Shown here in pieces: positions 10,701 through 18,656 of a stretch of DNA of 64,000 nt. This DNA comes from Spongiactinospora sp. TRM90649 (GTDB taxonomy: Bacteria; Actinomycetota; Actinomycetes; Streptosporangiales; Streptosporangiaceae), in NCBI RefSeq assembly GCF_029382225.1, contig NZ_JARLTC010000008.1, forward strand, positions 186,001-250,000, given 5' to 3'. Position 1 is the first letter of the stretch. Every line of letters starts with the position of its first letter. A model generated the notes under the pieces. The model did no database searches. It saw only the letters and a program-made list of their open reading frames with translations, and had not been told where the DNA came from. The position numbers were made by a program, and so were the translations under genes.

Positions 10701-11416
10701 TCTCGCAGGATCAGCACGTCGTCGGCGAGCAGCCGCAGCCGGGCGTCGCGCAGGTCGGCCTGGATGACCGCGGCCTTCCTGGCGATCTCGGCCTGCCTGC
10801 CCAGCGGCTTGAGCTGGCGGCGCAGCTCGGTGGCGAGGTCTTGCACGCGGGTCAGGTTGGCCTGCATCGCGTCGAGCTTGCGGAGCGCCTTCTCCTTGCG
10901 CTTGCGGTGCTTGAGCACGCCCGCGGCCTCTTCGATGAACGCCCTGCGCTCCTCGGGCCCGGCGTGCAGCACCGCGTCGAGCTGACCCTGCCCGACGATG
11001 ACGTGCATCTCACGGCCGATGCCGGAGTCGGACAGGAGCTCCTGGATGTCGAGCAGGCGGCAGGTGTCGCCGTTGATGGCGTACTCGCTCTGGCCGGACC
11101 TGAACATCAGGCGGCTGATCGTGACCTCGGTGTAGTCGATCGGCAGCGCGCCGTCGGTGTTGTCGATGGTCAGCGTGACCTCGGCGCGGCCCAGCGGGGC
11201 CCGCGAGGAGGTGCCGGCGAAGATGACGTCTTCCATCTTGCCGCCGCGCAGCGACTTGGCGCTGTGCTCGCCCATCACCCAGGCCAGCGCGTCCACGACG
11301 TTGGACTTGCCAGAGCCGTTGGGGCCGACCACACAGGTGATGCCCGGCTCGAAGCGCAGGGCGGTGGCGGAGGCGAAGGACTTGAAGCCGCGCAGGGTGA
11401 GGGTCTTCAGATACAC
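7742..11416 (-). CDS. smc: Chromosome segregation protein SMC
   Basis: 1224 residues with the full SMC plan. The N-terminal ATPase half has GPNGSGKSN near residue 31. Long Ala/Glu/Arg-rich coiled coils follow, then a hinge around residues 510-680 and a second coiled coil. The C-terminal half has LLSGGERSL and the Walker B FYVMDEVEAALDD. It forms the condensin dimer with ScpA/ScpB and organises the chromosome. The start at 11416 (MYLKTLTLRGFKSF) is canonical. The gene casts several long antisense open frames that are not genes. Confidence 0.97.
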   Translation of the reverse strand: MYLKTLTLRGFKSFASATALRFEPGITCVVGPNGSGKSNVVDALAWVMGEHSAKSLRGGKMEDVIFAGTSSRAPLGRAEVTLTIDNTDGALPIDYTEVTISRLMFRSGQSEYAINGDTCRLLDIQELLSDSGIGREMHVIVGQGQLDAVLHAGPEERRAFIEEAAGVLKHRKRKEKALRKLDAMQANLTRVQDLATELRRQLKPLGRQAEIARKAAVIQADLRDARLRLLADDVLILRETLEREAADEAAVQARRTQVETELAQGQFQETELDAAESAAQPRLRTAQETYFRLSSLKDRLRGLSGLAAERHRHASDAAAVDRRGRDPEDYEREAAEIREHERVLAEELETAQEALEGAVAQRQAAEGALAAEERRLADAARAAADRREALARLRGQVGAVRSRAAAASDEIGRLTAALAEAGQRAERAQAEHDAEELAQPGADPELASELEVAMAGVEVAREAVETAQEAVAGARSGLEAPRAALAGARSAVAAARTADQEAQRAIAALQARRDALELGLAQGADGAGALLSAGLDGVLGPLAALMTVRQGAEPAIAAALGGAADAVALASLPEAIGALDFLRSGGGGRSTMVVSAPSAGPVRPPVPGEWALDLVTVPDALRGTMAALLGDVVVVDDLAAAGKVVESRPELRAVTRDGDLVGAHLASGGSSVGGSALQVRAVLDEAVDDLERAVATAETTAEGLEAAVAAEHEAQGAVEAAEARVTDAQAGVSGAQSGLSAAQAALDTVRGRQRESDQRAAAAARRLAQLAAAAEAARAESTRLAGSVGTAEQARDHEAAGVAELEERLAQAETADEYEVEPTTEIRDELAATCEVARQTEMETRLTVRTAEERVSGIAGRADALMRAAGRERAERANAAAERARRRRQAAVARSVVEGAEVVLSRLESSIAQAAEEREEAERARGEIDTALKAVRLRVRELGGELDKLVNRVHGSEVARTEQRLRLEQMEARALEEFGVEPDSLVAEYGPAVPVPADPEPVPYVREEQEKRAKVAERQMTQLGKVNPLALEEFAALEERHAFLTSQLEDLKKTRRDLMLVVKEVDERVEQVFAAAYEDVAREFETIFSRVFPGGDGRLMLTDPTDMLTTGVEVEARPPGKKVKRLSLLSGGERSLTAVAFLISIFKARPSPFYVMDEVEAALDDTNTQRLLTLFEELRQSSQLIVITHQKRTMEIADALYGVSMRGDGVTQVVSQRLREREPA

Positions 11417-11573
11417 GGATCCGGGTGTCCCCTCCTCGGCTCGCCGCGGCTAGCGGGCAGACTACCGGTCTCCCGGCGCATGGGTTCCATGGTGCACCGC
11501 GCGGCGGGGATCTCGGCGCCGAAACGCCACTACCCGTCGAGAAGCCGAGGACTCATGGGGGTGGAAATGACGA

Positions 11574-11596
11574 GGGACGCCTCCCCGAGGCGTCCC
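11574..11596. terminator. Perfect hairpin downstream of the coiled-coil gene
   Basis: GGGACGCCTC (11574-11583) pairs perfectly with GAGGCGTCCC (11587-11596) around a 3-nt loop. It lies in the spacer between the small coiled-coil gene (stop at 11625) and smc. Confidence 0.7.
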
Positions 11597-11624
11597 TAGA
11601 CGGTTTTGTGATGCCCCGGACCTC

Positions 11625-11819
11625 TCAGGTGAGGGCCGGTTCGCGATCCTGCAGGCGGGTGAACGCCTCCTCTTGGGACTGCGCCGAGAGGGCGTCGTTC
11701 TGTGCCTGGAGCCGGATGAGCTCTGCCTCCAGGTCACGGATGCGCTGCTGGAGACGGCGCACTTCCGAGACCATTCGAGGATCAGGACCACCGACGTGGC
11801 CGAGTAGAGCCTTCGCCAT
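11625..11819 (-). CDS. Small conserved actinobacterial coiled-coil protein
   Basis: 64 residues. A conserved head (MAKALLGHVGG) is followed by a heptad-rich helix (RRLQQRIRDLEAELIRLQAQ) and an acidic tail ending in EPALT. No enzyme motif is visible. I recognise similar small proteins near smc/mutM in other actinomycetes, where they are annotated as hypothetical; this is recall, not a search. It has its own terminator and an upstream spacer, so it is probably monocistronic. A helical dimer or adaptor role is plausible. Confidence 0.7.
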   Translation of the reverse strand: MAKALLGHVGGPDPRMVSEVRRLQQRIRDLEAELIRLQAQNDALSAQSQEEAFTRLQDREPALT

Positions 11820-11984
11820 GGTAAAGGGTCCTCCACGCTGAGTGACCAGACTGGTTCGCGCACTTCATGCCGCGGGAGGGGTGCGCGTGGTTCTTATCAA
11901 GAGTCGCACCGGTGCGAAGAGCGGTCAAGTTGAACGCTCTGCCTCATGCCCCAGTGGGCACTCCCGACGTATAAATGTACCGCA

Positions 11985-12022
11985 TTTGAGGGGTATAGCG
12001 GAAGGCGCTATCGCTCCTCAAA
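11985..12022. terminator. Hairpin over the acyP stop codon
   Basis: TTTGAGG at 11985 pairs with CCTCAAA ending at 12022, with an inner ATAGCG/CGCTAT stem. The structure includes the last codons of acyP. Confidence 0.55.
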
Positions 12023-12286
12023 CCCAACCGAACTACCTCTAGGTTCGCTCCACCGCTCAATCACTCCATCGACCCGGCCCGGCGTGTCGCAACCCCTGAG
12101 CACCGCCAGCAGCTTGACGCACGCCTTCCGATCACCCTCCGCTACCACTTCGACCCGGCCGTCCGGCATGTTCCTCGCATGCCCCCTGAGCCCGAGTTCC
12201 AGCGCGCGCGAGCGCGTCCACCAGCGGAATCCGACCCCCTGGACGTGGCCTCTGACCCATGCCGTCAGTCGCACCGAGTCACTCAT
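12008..12286 (-). CDS. acyP: Acylphosphatase
   Basis: 92 residues from the ATG at 12286 that overlaps the mutM stop (ATGA). It has the acylphosphatase signature VQGVGFRWW with catalytic Arg 21 and GHARNMPDG with Asn 39, and a terminal GFEER that is a variation of the family end. It hydrolyses carboxyl-phosphate bonds. The overlap decides the start over an upstream ATG at 12322. It is the last gene of the rnc-mutM-acyP unit. Confidence 0.92.
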   Translation of the reverse strand: MSDSVRLTAWVRGHVQGVGFRWWTRSRALELGLRGHARNMPDGRVEVVAEGDRKACVKLLAVLRGCDTPGRVDGVIERWSEPRGSSVGFEER

Positions 12287-13146
12287 GCGCGCCGCCTGGG
12301 CCGGGGTTGACAACGAGGGCAACTGTAGGAAGACCGGTTCATAAAAGGTTCCCGGATCACCGGCGCGCCGCAGCGCCGGCAGGGCTCATCCCTTCTGCCA
12401 TAGACGGCGAGCGACCTGGCAAAGTAGCCGCTCTCGCCGTCCACGTTGACGTAGAGACTGTCGAACGAGGTGCCCCCCTGATCCAGGGCCTCGATCATCA
12501 CTTCCCGTGTCGCGTGCAGCAGTTCCGCGATCTTCGGGCGGGTCAGCCGCTCCGTCGGCCGCGCCCAGTGCAGGCCCGCCCGCCACAGCGCCTCGTCCGC
12601 GTAGATGTTGCCCACCCCGCTGATCAGCGACTGGTCCAGCAGGGCCCGCTTGACCTCGGTGTGCCTGGCCCGCAGGCGGCGGGTGAAGTCCTCGTCGTCG
12701 AAGGACTCCTCCAGCGGATCGGGCGCGATGTGCACGATCGGCGACGGCACCGGCCTGGCCAGATGCGCCATGTCGGTGACCAGCAGGTGACCGAACGTGC
12801 GCTGGTCGACGAACCGCAGCTCGGGACCGTCGTCGGCGAAGCCCACGCGGACCCTCAGATGCTTCTCCGGGGGCGAGGCGGGGTCGGTCATCAGAAGCTG
12901 CCCGCTCATCCCCAGGTGCGCCATGAGCGCCTCACGGCCGCCGGAGAGCGGCAGCCAGAGGTACTTGCCCCGGCGTTCGGCGCCGTCCACCGACTGGCCC
13001 GCCAGGCGCCCGGCGAACTCCTCCGCGCCGGGGACGTGCCGACGGACGGCCCTGGGGTGCAGGACCTCGGCGGAGGAGATCGTACGGCCGGCGACCCACC
13101 GCGACAGGCCTCGCCGTACGACCTCGACCTCTGGTAGCTCGGGCAT
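12283..13146 (-). CDS. mutM: Formamidopyrimidine-DNA glycosylase
   Basis: 287 residues beginning MPELPEVE, with catalytic Pro2 and Glu3. The GKYLWLPL strand holds the conserved lysine, and [11 protein letters not shown] is the H2TH region. A C-terminal zinc finger has the C-x2-C-x16-C-x2-C layout (CRRC ... CPRC). It removes oxidised purines such as 8-oxoguanine. It sits 33 bp after rnc and overlaps acyP by 4 bp. Confidence 0.96.
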   Translation of the reverse strand: MPELPEVEVVRRGLSRWVAGRTISSAEVLHPRAVRRHVPGAEEFAGRLAGQSVDGAERRGKYLWLPLSGGREALMAHLGMSGQLLMTDPASPPEKHLRVRVGFADDGPELRFVDQRTFGHLLVTDMAHLARPVPSPIVHIAPDPLEESFDDEDFTRRLRARHTEVKRALLDQSLISGVGNIYADEALWRAGLHWARPTERLTRPKIAELLHATREVMIEALDQGGTSFDSLYVNVDGESGYFARSLAVYGRRDEPCRRCGAPVIREPFMNRSSYSCPRCQPRPRRRA

Positions 13147-13179
13147 GCTCGCGCCCTTTCTCCGCGCCGCCGGGCGCGG

Positions 13180-13917
13180 TCAGCCCGCTGCCTGCTCCGG
13201 AGGCCGGCGCAGCGTCCGGATGCGGTTCCACGCCGCCTCGGCCGCCTGCTGCTCGGCCTCCTTCTTGCTGCGGCCGGAGCCGAAGCCGTACTCCTCGCCG
13301 CCGACCCGCACCACGGCGGTGAAGGACTTGGCGTGGTCGGGGCCGCTCTCCTCGACGTGGTACTCGGGCACCCCGAGCGCCTCCGAGGCGGTCAGCTCCT
13401 GCAGCGAGGTCTTCCAGTCGAGACCGGCGCCCAGCGACGCCGAGCGTGCGATCAGCGGGTCGAACAGCCGGTGCACCACGCGGAACGCCTCGTCGAGGCC
13501 CTTGTCCACGTAGACCGTGCCGATCAGCGCCTCCAGCGTGTCGGCCAGGATCGAGGACTTGTCCCGCCCGCCGGTGCCCTCCTCGCCCCTGCCCAGCCGC
13601 AGGAACCTGCCGAGCTTCAGGTCGCGGGCGACGTCGGCGAGCGCGCGCATGTTCACCACGGCCGCGCGCAGCTTGGCGAGCTGCCCCTCGGGCAGGTCGG
13701 GGTGGTTGCGGTACAGCGTGTCGGTCACGACCAGGCCGAGCACCGAGTCGCCGAGGAACTCCAGGCGCTCGTTGGTGGGGAGCCCGCCGTTCTCGTACGC
13801 GTAGGAGCGGTGCGTCAGCGCGCGCTCCAGCACTCCCGTGTCCAGGCTGACATCGAGGACCCGCTCAAGTTCGTCTCTGGCGACCTCGACGGCCACCGGC
13901 TTGGGTGCTGCGCCCAC
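13180..13917 (-). CDS. rnc: Ribonuclease III
   Basis: 245 residues from a GTG preceded by GGAGGA. The catalytic domain has [15 protein letters not shown] and [13 protein letters not shown] with the metal-binding acids, and a C-terminal dsRNA-binding domain ([11 protein letters not shown] ... [18 protein letters not shown]) follows. It processes rRNA and double-stranded RNA. It lies downstream of rpmF with a 234-bp spacer and upstream of mutM. Confidence 0.96.
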   Translation of the reverse strand: MGAAPKPVAVEVARDELERVLDVSLDTGVLERALTHRSYAYENGGLPTNERLEFLGDSVLGLVVTDTLYRNHPDLPEGQLAKLRAAVVNMRALADVARDLKLGRFLRLGRGEEGTGGRDKSSILADTLEALIGTVYVDKGLDEAFRVVHRLFDPLIARSASLGAGLDWKTSLQELTASEALGVPEYHVEESGPDHAKSFTAVVRVGGEEYGFGSGRSKKEAEQQAAEAAWNRIRTLRRPPEQAAG

Positions 13918-14151
13918 GTCTTCCTCCTCCGCGGTACCGGTTACACCCGGATGACGGTCGCGTCATCCGGGTCGCGGTGGCGTGAGGGAAGCGGATGCCC
14001 GAGAACGTGGTGGGCGCCGGGAGGGATCCGGCAGACCCCGGCGTCCACCACGGCCGCGGGCGAGTCAGCCACCGCTCGCGCCGACGCCGAAGCCGACCGG
14101 AGACCTTCTGTCCGGCTCCCGGTCGGCGACACGCGTCAGCACATGGGGCGA

Positions 14152-14331
14152 TCAGGCCGACGGTTCGATGACCTGACGGCGGTTGTAGGTGCCACAGGAA
14201 GGGCACGCGATGTGGGGACGCTTGGGCTGCCTGCACTGCGGGCAGTCCACGAGCGCCACCGCGGTGGTCTTCCACTGGGCGCGGCGGGAGCGAGTGTTGC
14301 TCCTCGACATCTTCCGCTTGGGGACGGCCAC
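14152..14331 (-). CDS. rpmF: 50S ribosomal protein L32
   Basis: 59 residues, [20 protein letters not shown] at the start. It has a zinc ribbon: C30-x2-C33 and C43-x2-C46 (CPQC ... CPSC), so this is the zinc-binding paralogue type. GTG start at 14331, one base after the stop of the DUF177 gene (14333), so they are co-translated. YceD/DUF177 followed by rpmF is a conserved bacterial pair. Confidence 0.95.
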   Translation of the reverse strand: MAVPKRKMSRSNTRSRRAQWKTTAVALVDCPQCRQPKRPHIACPSCGTYNRRQVIEPSA

Positions 14332-14332
14332 G

Positions 14333-14950
14333 TCAGCCCTCCTGATCGTCGTTGATTTGCCTGTCTTGCCGGTCTTGCTCGTCGTGCTGGTCTTGCTCGT
14401 CGTCTCGCACCAGGTCCCGCAACGCCGCCCAGCGGGCGTCGATCACGTCGTGCCGGTGGTCGGGACCGGCCTCGGCCAGCCTGACCCCGCACTCCACGCA
14501 CAACCCCGGGCAGTCTTCCTGACAGACCGGGCTGAGCGGCAGGGCGAGGACCACCGCGTCGCGGAACGTCGGCTCAAGGTCGAGCAGAACGCCGTCGAGG
14601 AGCGAATCGTCCTCGGCGGCGTCTTCGGCGGAGTAGAAGAACAGCTCCTGGAACCCGACCTCGATCCGCGAGGTCAGGGGCTCCAGGCACCGTGCGCACT
14701 CCCCGCTGAGGGGGACCGACGCGGTGCCCGTGACGAGCACGCCCTCCATAACCGCTTCGAGCCGGATGTCCAGCTCGACATCGGCGTCTTTGGGGACGCC
14801 GATCATGTCGATGGCCAGATCCGCCGGAGCCGGCAGAGTTCGGGTGAACTTCCGCATGGAACCCGGCCTCCGGCCCAGGTCATGGGTAGAGATCACCCAT
14901 GGGGCGCGGGGGTCGAGGCTGCGGGTAGTCATCCTGCTCTCATGTGGCAT
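14333..14950 (-). CDS. YceD/DUF177 family protein
   Basis: About 205 residues. It carries the family cysteine motifs [10 protein letters not shown] (middle) and [13 protein letters not shown] (C-terminal third), then an acidic D/E/Q-rich tail. DUF177/YceD proteins are linked to 23S rRNA maturation and large-subunit assembly in bacteria and plants. It is immediately upstream of rpmF. ATG at 14950 has a GGTGA element; ATG at 14932 ([12 protein letters not shown]) is the other possibility. Confidence 0.88.
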   Translation of the reverse strand: MPHESRMTTRSLDPRAPWVISTHDLGRRPGSMRKFTRTLPAPADLAIDMIGVPKDADVELDIRLEAVMEGVLVTGTASVPLSGECARCLEPLTSRIEVGFQELFFYSAEDAAEDDSLLDGVLLDLEPTFRDAVVLALPLSPVCQEDCPGLCVECGVRLAEAGPDHRHDVIDARWAALRDLVRDDEQDQHDEQDRQDRQINDDQEG

Positions 14951-15002
14951 GGCGAATCACCGCCGTCGTGCAAGGCCGATGAGAAAGAATACCAGCCGCA
15001 GG

Positions 15003-15479
15003 TCAGCCTCTGAGACGGTCCACCAAGAGCCGGTGCACGAGGTCCGGGACCAGCCCGGATACATCTCCGCCATAGCGGGCGATCTCCTTGATCCTTGAGG
15101 AGGACAGGAAGGAGAATTCCGGGTTGGTGGACATGAACAGCGTCTCCACACCCGACATGCGGTAGTTGAGCTGCGCCATCTGCAGCTCGTAGTCGAAGTC
15201 GCTGATGGCTCGCAGACCCTTGACGATGGCCTGGATCTCATGTTGCTTGCAGTAGTCGACGAGCAGCCCATGGAACTTGTCCACCCGGACGTTCCCGTAC
15301 TCCTTGGTCACGGACTGGAGCATGTCGATGCGCTCCTCGACCGTGAACAGGCTCTTCTTCTCTATGTTGATCAGGACGGCGACCACGACCTCGTCGTACA
15401 ATCGTGACGCGCGGCCGACGATGTCGAGGTGACCGTTGGTCACTGGGTCGAACGACCCCGGACATACGACACGGCGCAA
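15003..15479 (-). CDS. coaD: Phosphopantetheine adenylyltransferase
   Basis: 158 residues reading MRRVVCPGSFDPVTNGHLDI from a TTG start at 15479. TNGH is the HxGH-type nucleotide motif, FLSSSRIKE is the second (KMSKS-like) motif, and GLRAISDFDYE is family-specific. It catalyses the penultimate step of CoA synthesis. It follows rsmD by 15 bp, a common pairing. Confidence 0.96.
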   Translation of the reverse strand: MRRVVCPGSFDPVTNGHLDIVGRASRLYDEVVVAVLINIEKKSLFTVEERIDMLQSVTKEYGNVRVDKFHGLLVDYCKQHEIQAIVKGLRAISDFDYELQMAQLNYRMSGVETLFMSTNPEFSFLSSSRIKEIARYGGDVSGLVPDLVHRLLVDRLRG

Positions 15480-15494
15480 GGCGCACCCCCACGG

Positions 15495-16067
15495 TTACGG
15501 GTTCCCGGCTGCGCGACCGTACCAAACCGTCGCTTCACCGTATCGACGGGCCCTCTCCTTGTCGATGTCAGCGGGCCACTCAAGGTCCTGCCCGCGTGTC
15601 TCCCGCTCTACCGCGATCAGCGCCCCCGGGGCCAGCCAGCCGTTCTCGCCGAGCCGCGCCAGGACCAGGGTCACCTCCTGCCCGCCCACGGCGTACGGCG
15701 GGTCGGCGAACACGAAGTCGTACGGCTCGCCCGCGCACTCGCGGCCCACCACCCGCTCCACTCTGTCCACCGCCAGCTCCGCCCCCGGCAGCCCGAGCGC
15801 CGCGATGTTCGCCTTGATCGCCCTGGCGGCCTTGGCGTCGGACTCCACCAGCAGCGCGTGCGACGCGCCCCGGGAGAGCGCCTCCAGCCCGACCGCGCCG
15901 GATCCGGCGTACAGGTCGAGCACCCGCGCGCCGGTGAGCGGGCCGAGCATCGAGCCGACCGAGGAGAAGATGCCCTCCCGCGCCCGGTCGCTCGTCGGCC
16001 GTGTCCCCCTGCCCGCGGGGACGGCCAGCCGCCTGCCACCGGCGCTTCCCGCGATCACCCGCATCAT
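15495..16067 (-). CDS. rsmD: 16S rRNA (guanine-966-N2) methyltransferase RsmD
   Basis: 190 residues starting MMRVIAGSAGGRRL; GGGGA precedes the twin ATG (16067/16064). The SAM-binding loop is LDLYAGSGAVGLEALSRGA and the catalytic motif is FADPPYAVGG, which fits N2-guanine methylation of 16S rRNA. The 15-bp gap to coaD implies one operon. Confidence 0.93.
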   Translation of the reverse strand: MMRVIAGSAGGRRLAVPAGRGTRPTSDRAREGIFSSVGSMLGPLTGARVLDLYAGSGAVGLEALSRGASHALLVESDAKAARAIKANIAALGLPGAELAVDRVERVVGRECAGEPYDFVFADPPYAVGGQEVTLVLARLGENGWLAPGALIAVERETRGQDLEWPADIDKERARRYGEATVWYGRAAGNP

Positions 16068-16313
16068 GGTCCCCAATCTAGCGAGGCCCGCCGGCGGCCC
16101 CGGGCGCAAAGCCCGCCGAGAGCGGACCGCGCGAGGTCGTAAAACCGGGCCCCCCAGCGCAATGAAGTACGCAAGGAGCGTCGAGGAATCTCCAAGGGTC
16201 GTTCACATCCGCCCTGGTCACCCGCATGATGAGTGCTGCGGCCTTCAGGTGACCCAGGGGGAGGCCGACCGGCGTGATCGTGAGCCCTTCCGCACGCCGG
16301 TACCCTCGGCACC

Positions 16314-16384
16314 TGACCCGAGGGTGGGCCCAGCCGGGGACGGCATTCGGGGGGAGGCCGTCCCCGCGGCTGGGCCCTGGGTCA
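16314..16384. terminator. Large hairpin between recG and rsmD
   Basis: GGGCCCAGCC near 16326-16335 pairs with GGCTGGGCCC at 16368-16377. The stem is extended inward by GGGACGG/CCGTCCC and outward by TGACCC/GGGTCA. The long stem lies just after the recG stop (16419). No U-tract follows on the minus strand. The rest of the 350-bp recG-rsmD spacer shows no gene. Confidence 0.6.
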
Positions 16385-16418
16385 CTCTCACGCAGTAGCG
16401 TCTCGCCCGATCGGGCGG

Positions 16419-18611
16419 TCAGGTCTTCTCCAGGAACTCCGCGCGCTCGTCCGCGGTCAGCTTGTCGATCTCGGACCTGAGCACCGGATGGCCCGACAGG
16501 TCGGGATCGTCGCTCAGCAGCGCCACCGCGCCGTCACGCGCCGTGGCGATGACGTCTTCGTCGCGCAGGAGCTGGAGCATCCGCAGCGACGACTTGCGGC
16601 CCGACTGGGCCACGCCCAGCACATCGCCCTCCCGGCGCTGCTCCAGGTCGACGCGGGACAGCTCGAAACCGTCGAGGGTCGCCGCCACGGCGTCGAGACG
16701 GCCCCGCGCGGGAGTGCCCGACGGCGAGTCGGAGACCAGCAGGCACAGGCCGGGCAGCCCGCCCCGGCCCACCCGGCCGCGGAGCTGGTGCAACTGGGAC
16801 ACCCCGAAGCGGTCGGCGTCCATGATCACCATGACCGAGGCGTTGGGGACGTTGACGCCGACCTCGATCACCGTCGTGGCCACCAGCACGTCGATCTCGC
16901 CGTCGGTGAAGGACCGCATCACCGCGTCCTTCAGCTCGGGGTCGAGACGGCCGTGCAGGACCTCCACGCGCAGGCCCGACAGCGGGCCGCCGGCCAGCAT
17001 CGGGGCCACCTCGGTCACCGCCAGCGGCGGGCGGCGCTCGTCGGCCGCGCCGGAGGCGTCGGCGGGCGCGAGGTCGCCCTCGTCGCCCTCCTGCTCGCCG
17101 ATCCTGGGGCACACGATGTAGACCTGCCTGCCCAGGCCGACCTCCTCGCGGATCCGCTCCCAGGTGCGGTCGAGGTAGTGCGGCTTCTCCGCCGCCGGGA
17201 CCACGTGGCTGCTGATCGGCGCGCGACCGGAGGGAAGCTGGCTGAGGGTGGAGACCTCAAGGTCGCCGAAGACGGTCATGGCCACCGTGCGCGGGATCGG
17301 CGTGGCCGTCATGACCAGCACGTGCGGGCGGGTGTCTCCGGCCTTCTCCCGCAGCGCGTCGCGCTGCTCGACGCCGAAGCGGTGCTGCTCGTCGACCACC
17401 ACCAGGCCGAGGTCGGCGAACTGGACGCGCTCCTGGAGCACCGCGTGGGTGCCGATCACGATGCCCGCCGCGCCGGAGGCGGCGTCGAGCAGCGCCGTGC
17501 GCCGCGCCTGCGCCCCCATCGACCCGGTGAGCAGCGCGACGGACGTGCCGCCGAGCAGGCCGCCCGCCGAGAGGTCGCCGAGCATGTCCACGATCGACCT
17601 GTGGTGCTGCTGGGCCAGGACCTCCGTGGGCGCGAGCAGGACGGCCTGGCCGCCCGCGTCGACCACCTGGAGCATCGCCCGCAGCGCCACCACGGTCTTG
17701 CCCGCGCCGACCTCGCCCTGCAGCAGCCGGTGCATCGGGTGCGGGGTGGCCAGGTCGGCGGCGATCTCCTCGCCGACCTCGGCCTGCCCCTCGGTGAGCG
17801 CGAACGGCAGGCGCTCGTCGAACGCCGCGAGCAGCCCGTCGGCCACGAGGGGGCGCGGCTTGGCAGGCCACGAGGCGGCGGCCATGCGCCGGCGCACGAG
17901 GACCGCCTGCAGCACGAACGCCTCGTCGAACTTCAGCCGCTTGCGGGCCCGGTTGACGTCGGCGAAGTCGCGCGGGCGGTGGATCGCGACCAGCGCCTCG
18001 GCCAGCCCGGCCAGGCCCTCCCTGGCCCGCAGCTCGGCGGGCAGCGGGTCGGGGAGCGGGCCGAGCGTGTCGAGGAGAAGGCCGACGGCCCGCCGGATCA
18101 CCCACGAGGTGAGGTCTTTGCCCGCCGGGTAGATCGGCACCGGCGCGGTGGCGAACTCCTCGGCGCTCGCCTCCCCCTCGCTCTCGTCGAACATCTCGAA
18201 GTCGGGGTGGGCGAGCTGCCAGCGCGGCCTGGCCGGGGTGCCGAACCTGCCGACCTTCCCGGCGAACATGCCGCGCCGTCCCGGTTGCAGCCGCGACTCG
18301 ACGGCGTGCGACGCCTTGCCGAAGAACGACAGGTAGATGCGGCTCTGCCGGGCGTCGGCGACCTCGACCTCCAGCCAGGTGCCGGACTTGTTGCGCATCG
18401 GCTTGCGCATGGTGCGCGTGACCTCGCCCACGATGGTGACGTGCTCGTCGACCTCAAGGGCGTCGATCTCGGTCAGCTCGCCGCGCTCGGCGTATCGGCG
18501 GGGGTAGTGGCGCAGCAGGTCGCCGACCGTGGACAGGCCGAGAGAGCTCTCCAAGAGCTTCGCCGTCTTCGGATCGAGGGCCCGCCCCAGCGGCTCGTCG
18601 AAACGCGTCAC
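16419..18611 (-). CDS. recG: ATP-dependent DNA helicase RecG
   Basis: 730 residues. An N-terminal OB-like wedge domain (about residues 55-150) is followed by helicase domains with GEVGAGKT (motif I), DEQHRFGVEQRDAL (motif II), MTATPIPRT (motif III), and QLRGRVGRGG (motif VI). RecG reverses stalled forks and branch-migrates Holliday junctions. It follows the DAK2-domain gene by 45 bp. Confidence 0.96.
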   Translation of the reverse strand: MTRFDEPLGRALDPKTAKLLESSLGLSTVGDLLRHYPRRYAERGELTEIDALEVDEHVTIVGEVTRTMRKPMRNKSGTWLEVEVADARQSRIYLSFFGKASHAVESRLQPGRRGMFAGKVGRFGTPARPRWQLAHPDFEMFDESEGEASAEEFATAPVPIYPAGKDLTSWVIRRAVGLLLDTLGPLPDPLPAELRAREGLAGLAEALVAIHRPRDFADVNRARKRLKFDEAFVLQAVLVRRRMAAASWPAKPRPLVADGLLAAFDERLPFALTEGQAEVGEEIAADLATPHPMHRLLQGEVGAGKTVVALRAMLQVVDAGGQAVLLAPTEVLAQQHHRSIVDMLGDLSAGGLLGGTSVALLTGSMGAQARRTALLDAASGAAGIVIGTHAVLQERVQFADLGLVVVDEQHRFGVEQRDALREKAGDTRPHVLVMTATPIPRTVAMTVFGDLEVSTLSQLPSGRAPISSHVVPAAEKPHYLDRTWERIREEVGLGRQVYIVCPRIGEQEGDEGDLAPADASGAADERRPPLAVTEVAPMLAGGPLSGLRVEVLHGRLDPELKDAVMRSFTDGEIDVLVATTVIEVGVNVPNASVMVIMDADRFGVSQLHQLRGRVGRGGLPGLCLLVSDSPSGTPARGRLDAVAATLDGFELSRVDLEQRREGDVLGVAQSGRKSSLRMLQLLRDEDVIATARDGAVALLSDDPDLSGHPVLRSEIDKLTADERAEFLEKT

Positions 18612-18656
18612 GCCACCCAGTTCTACCGTGCCCGGCCGACAACTTCACCCGACGCG

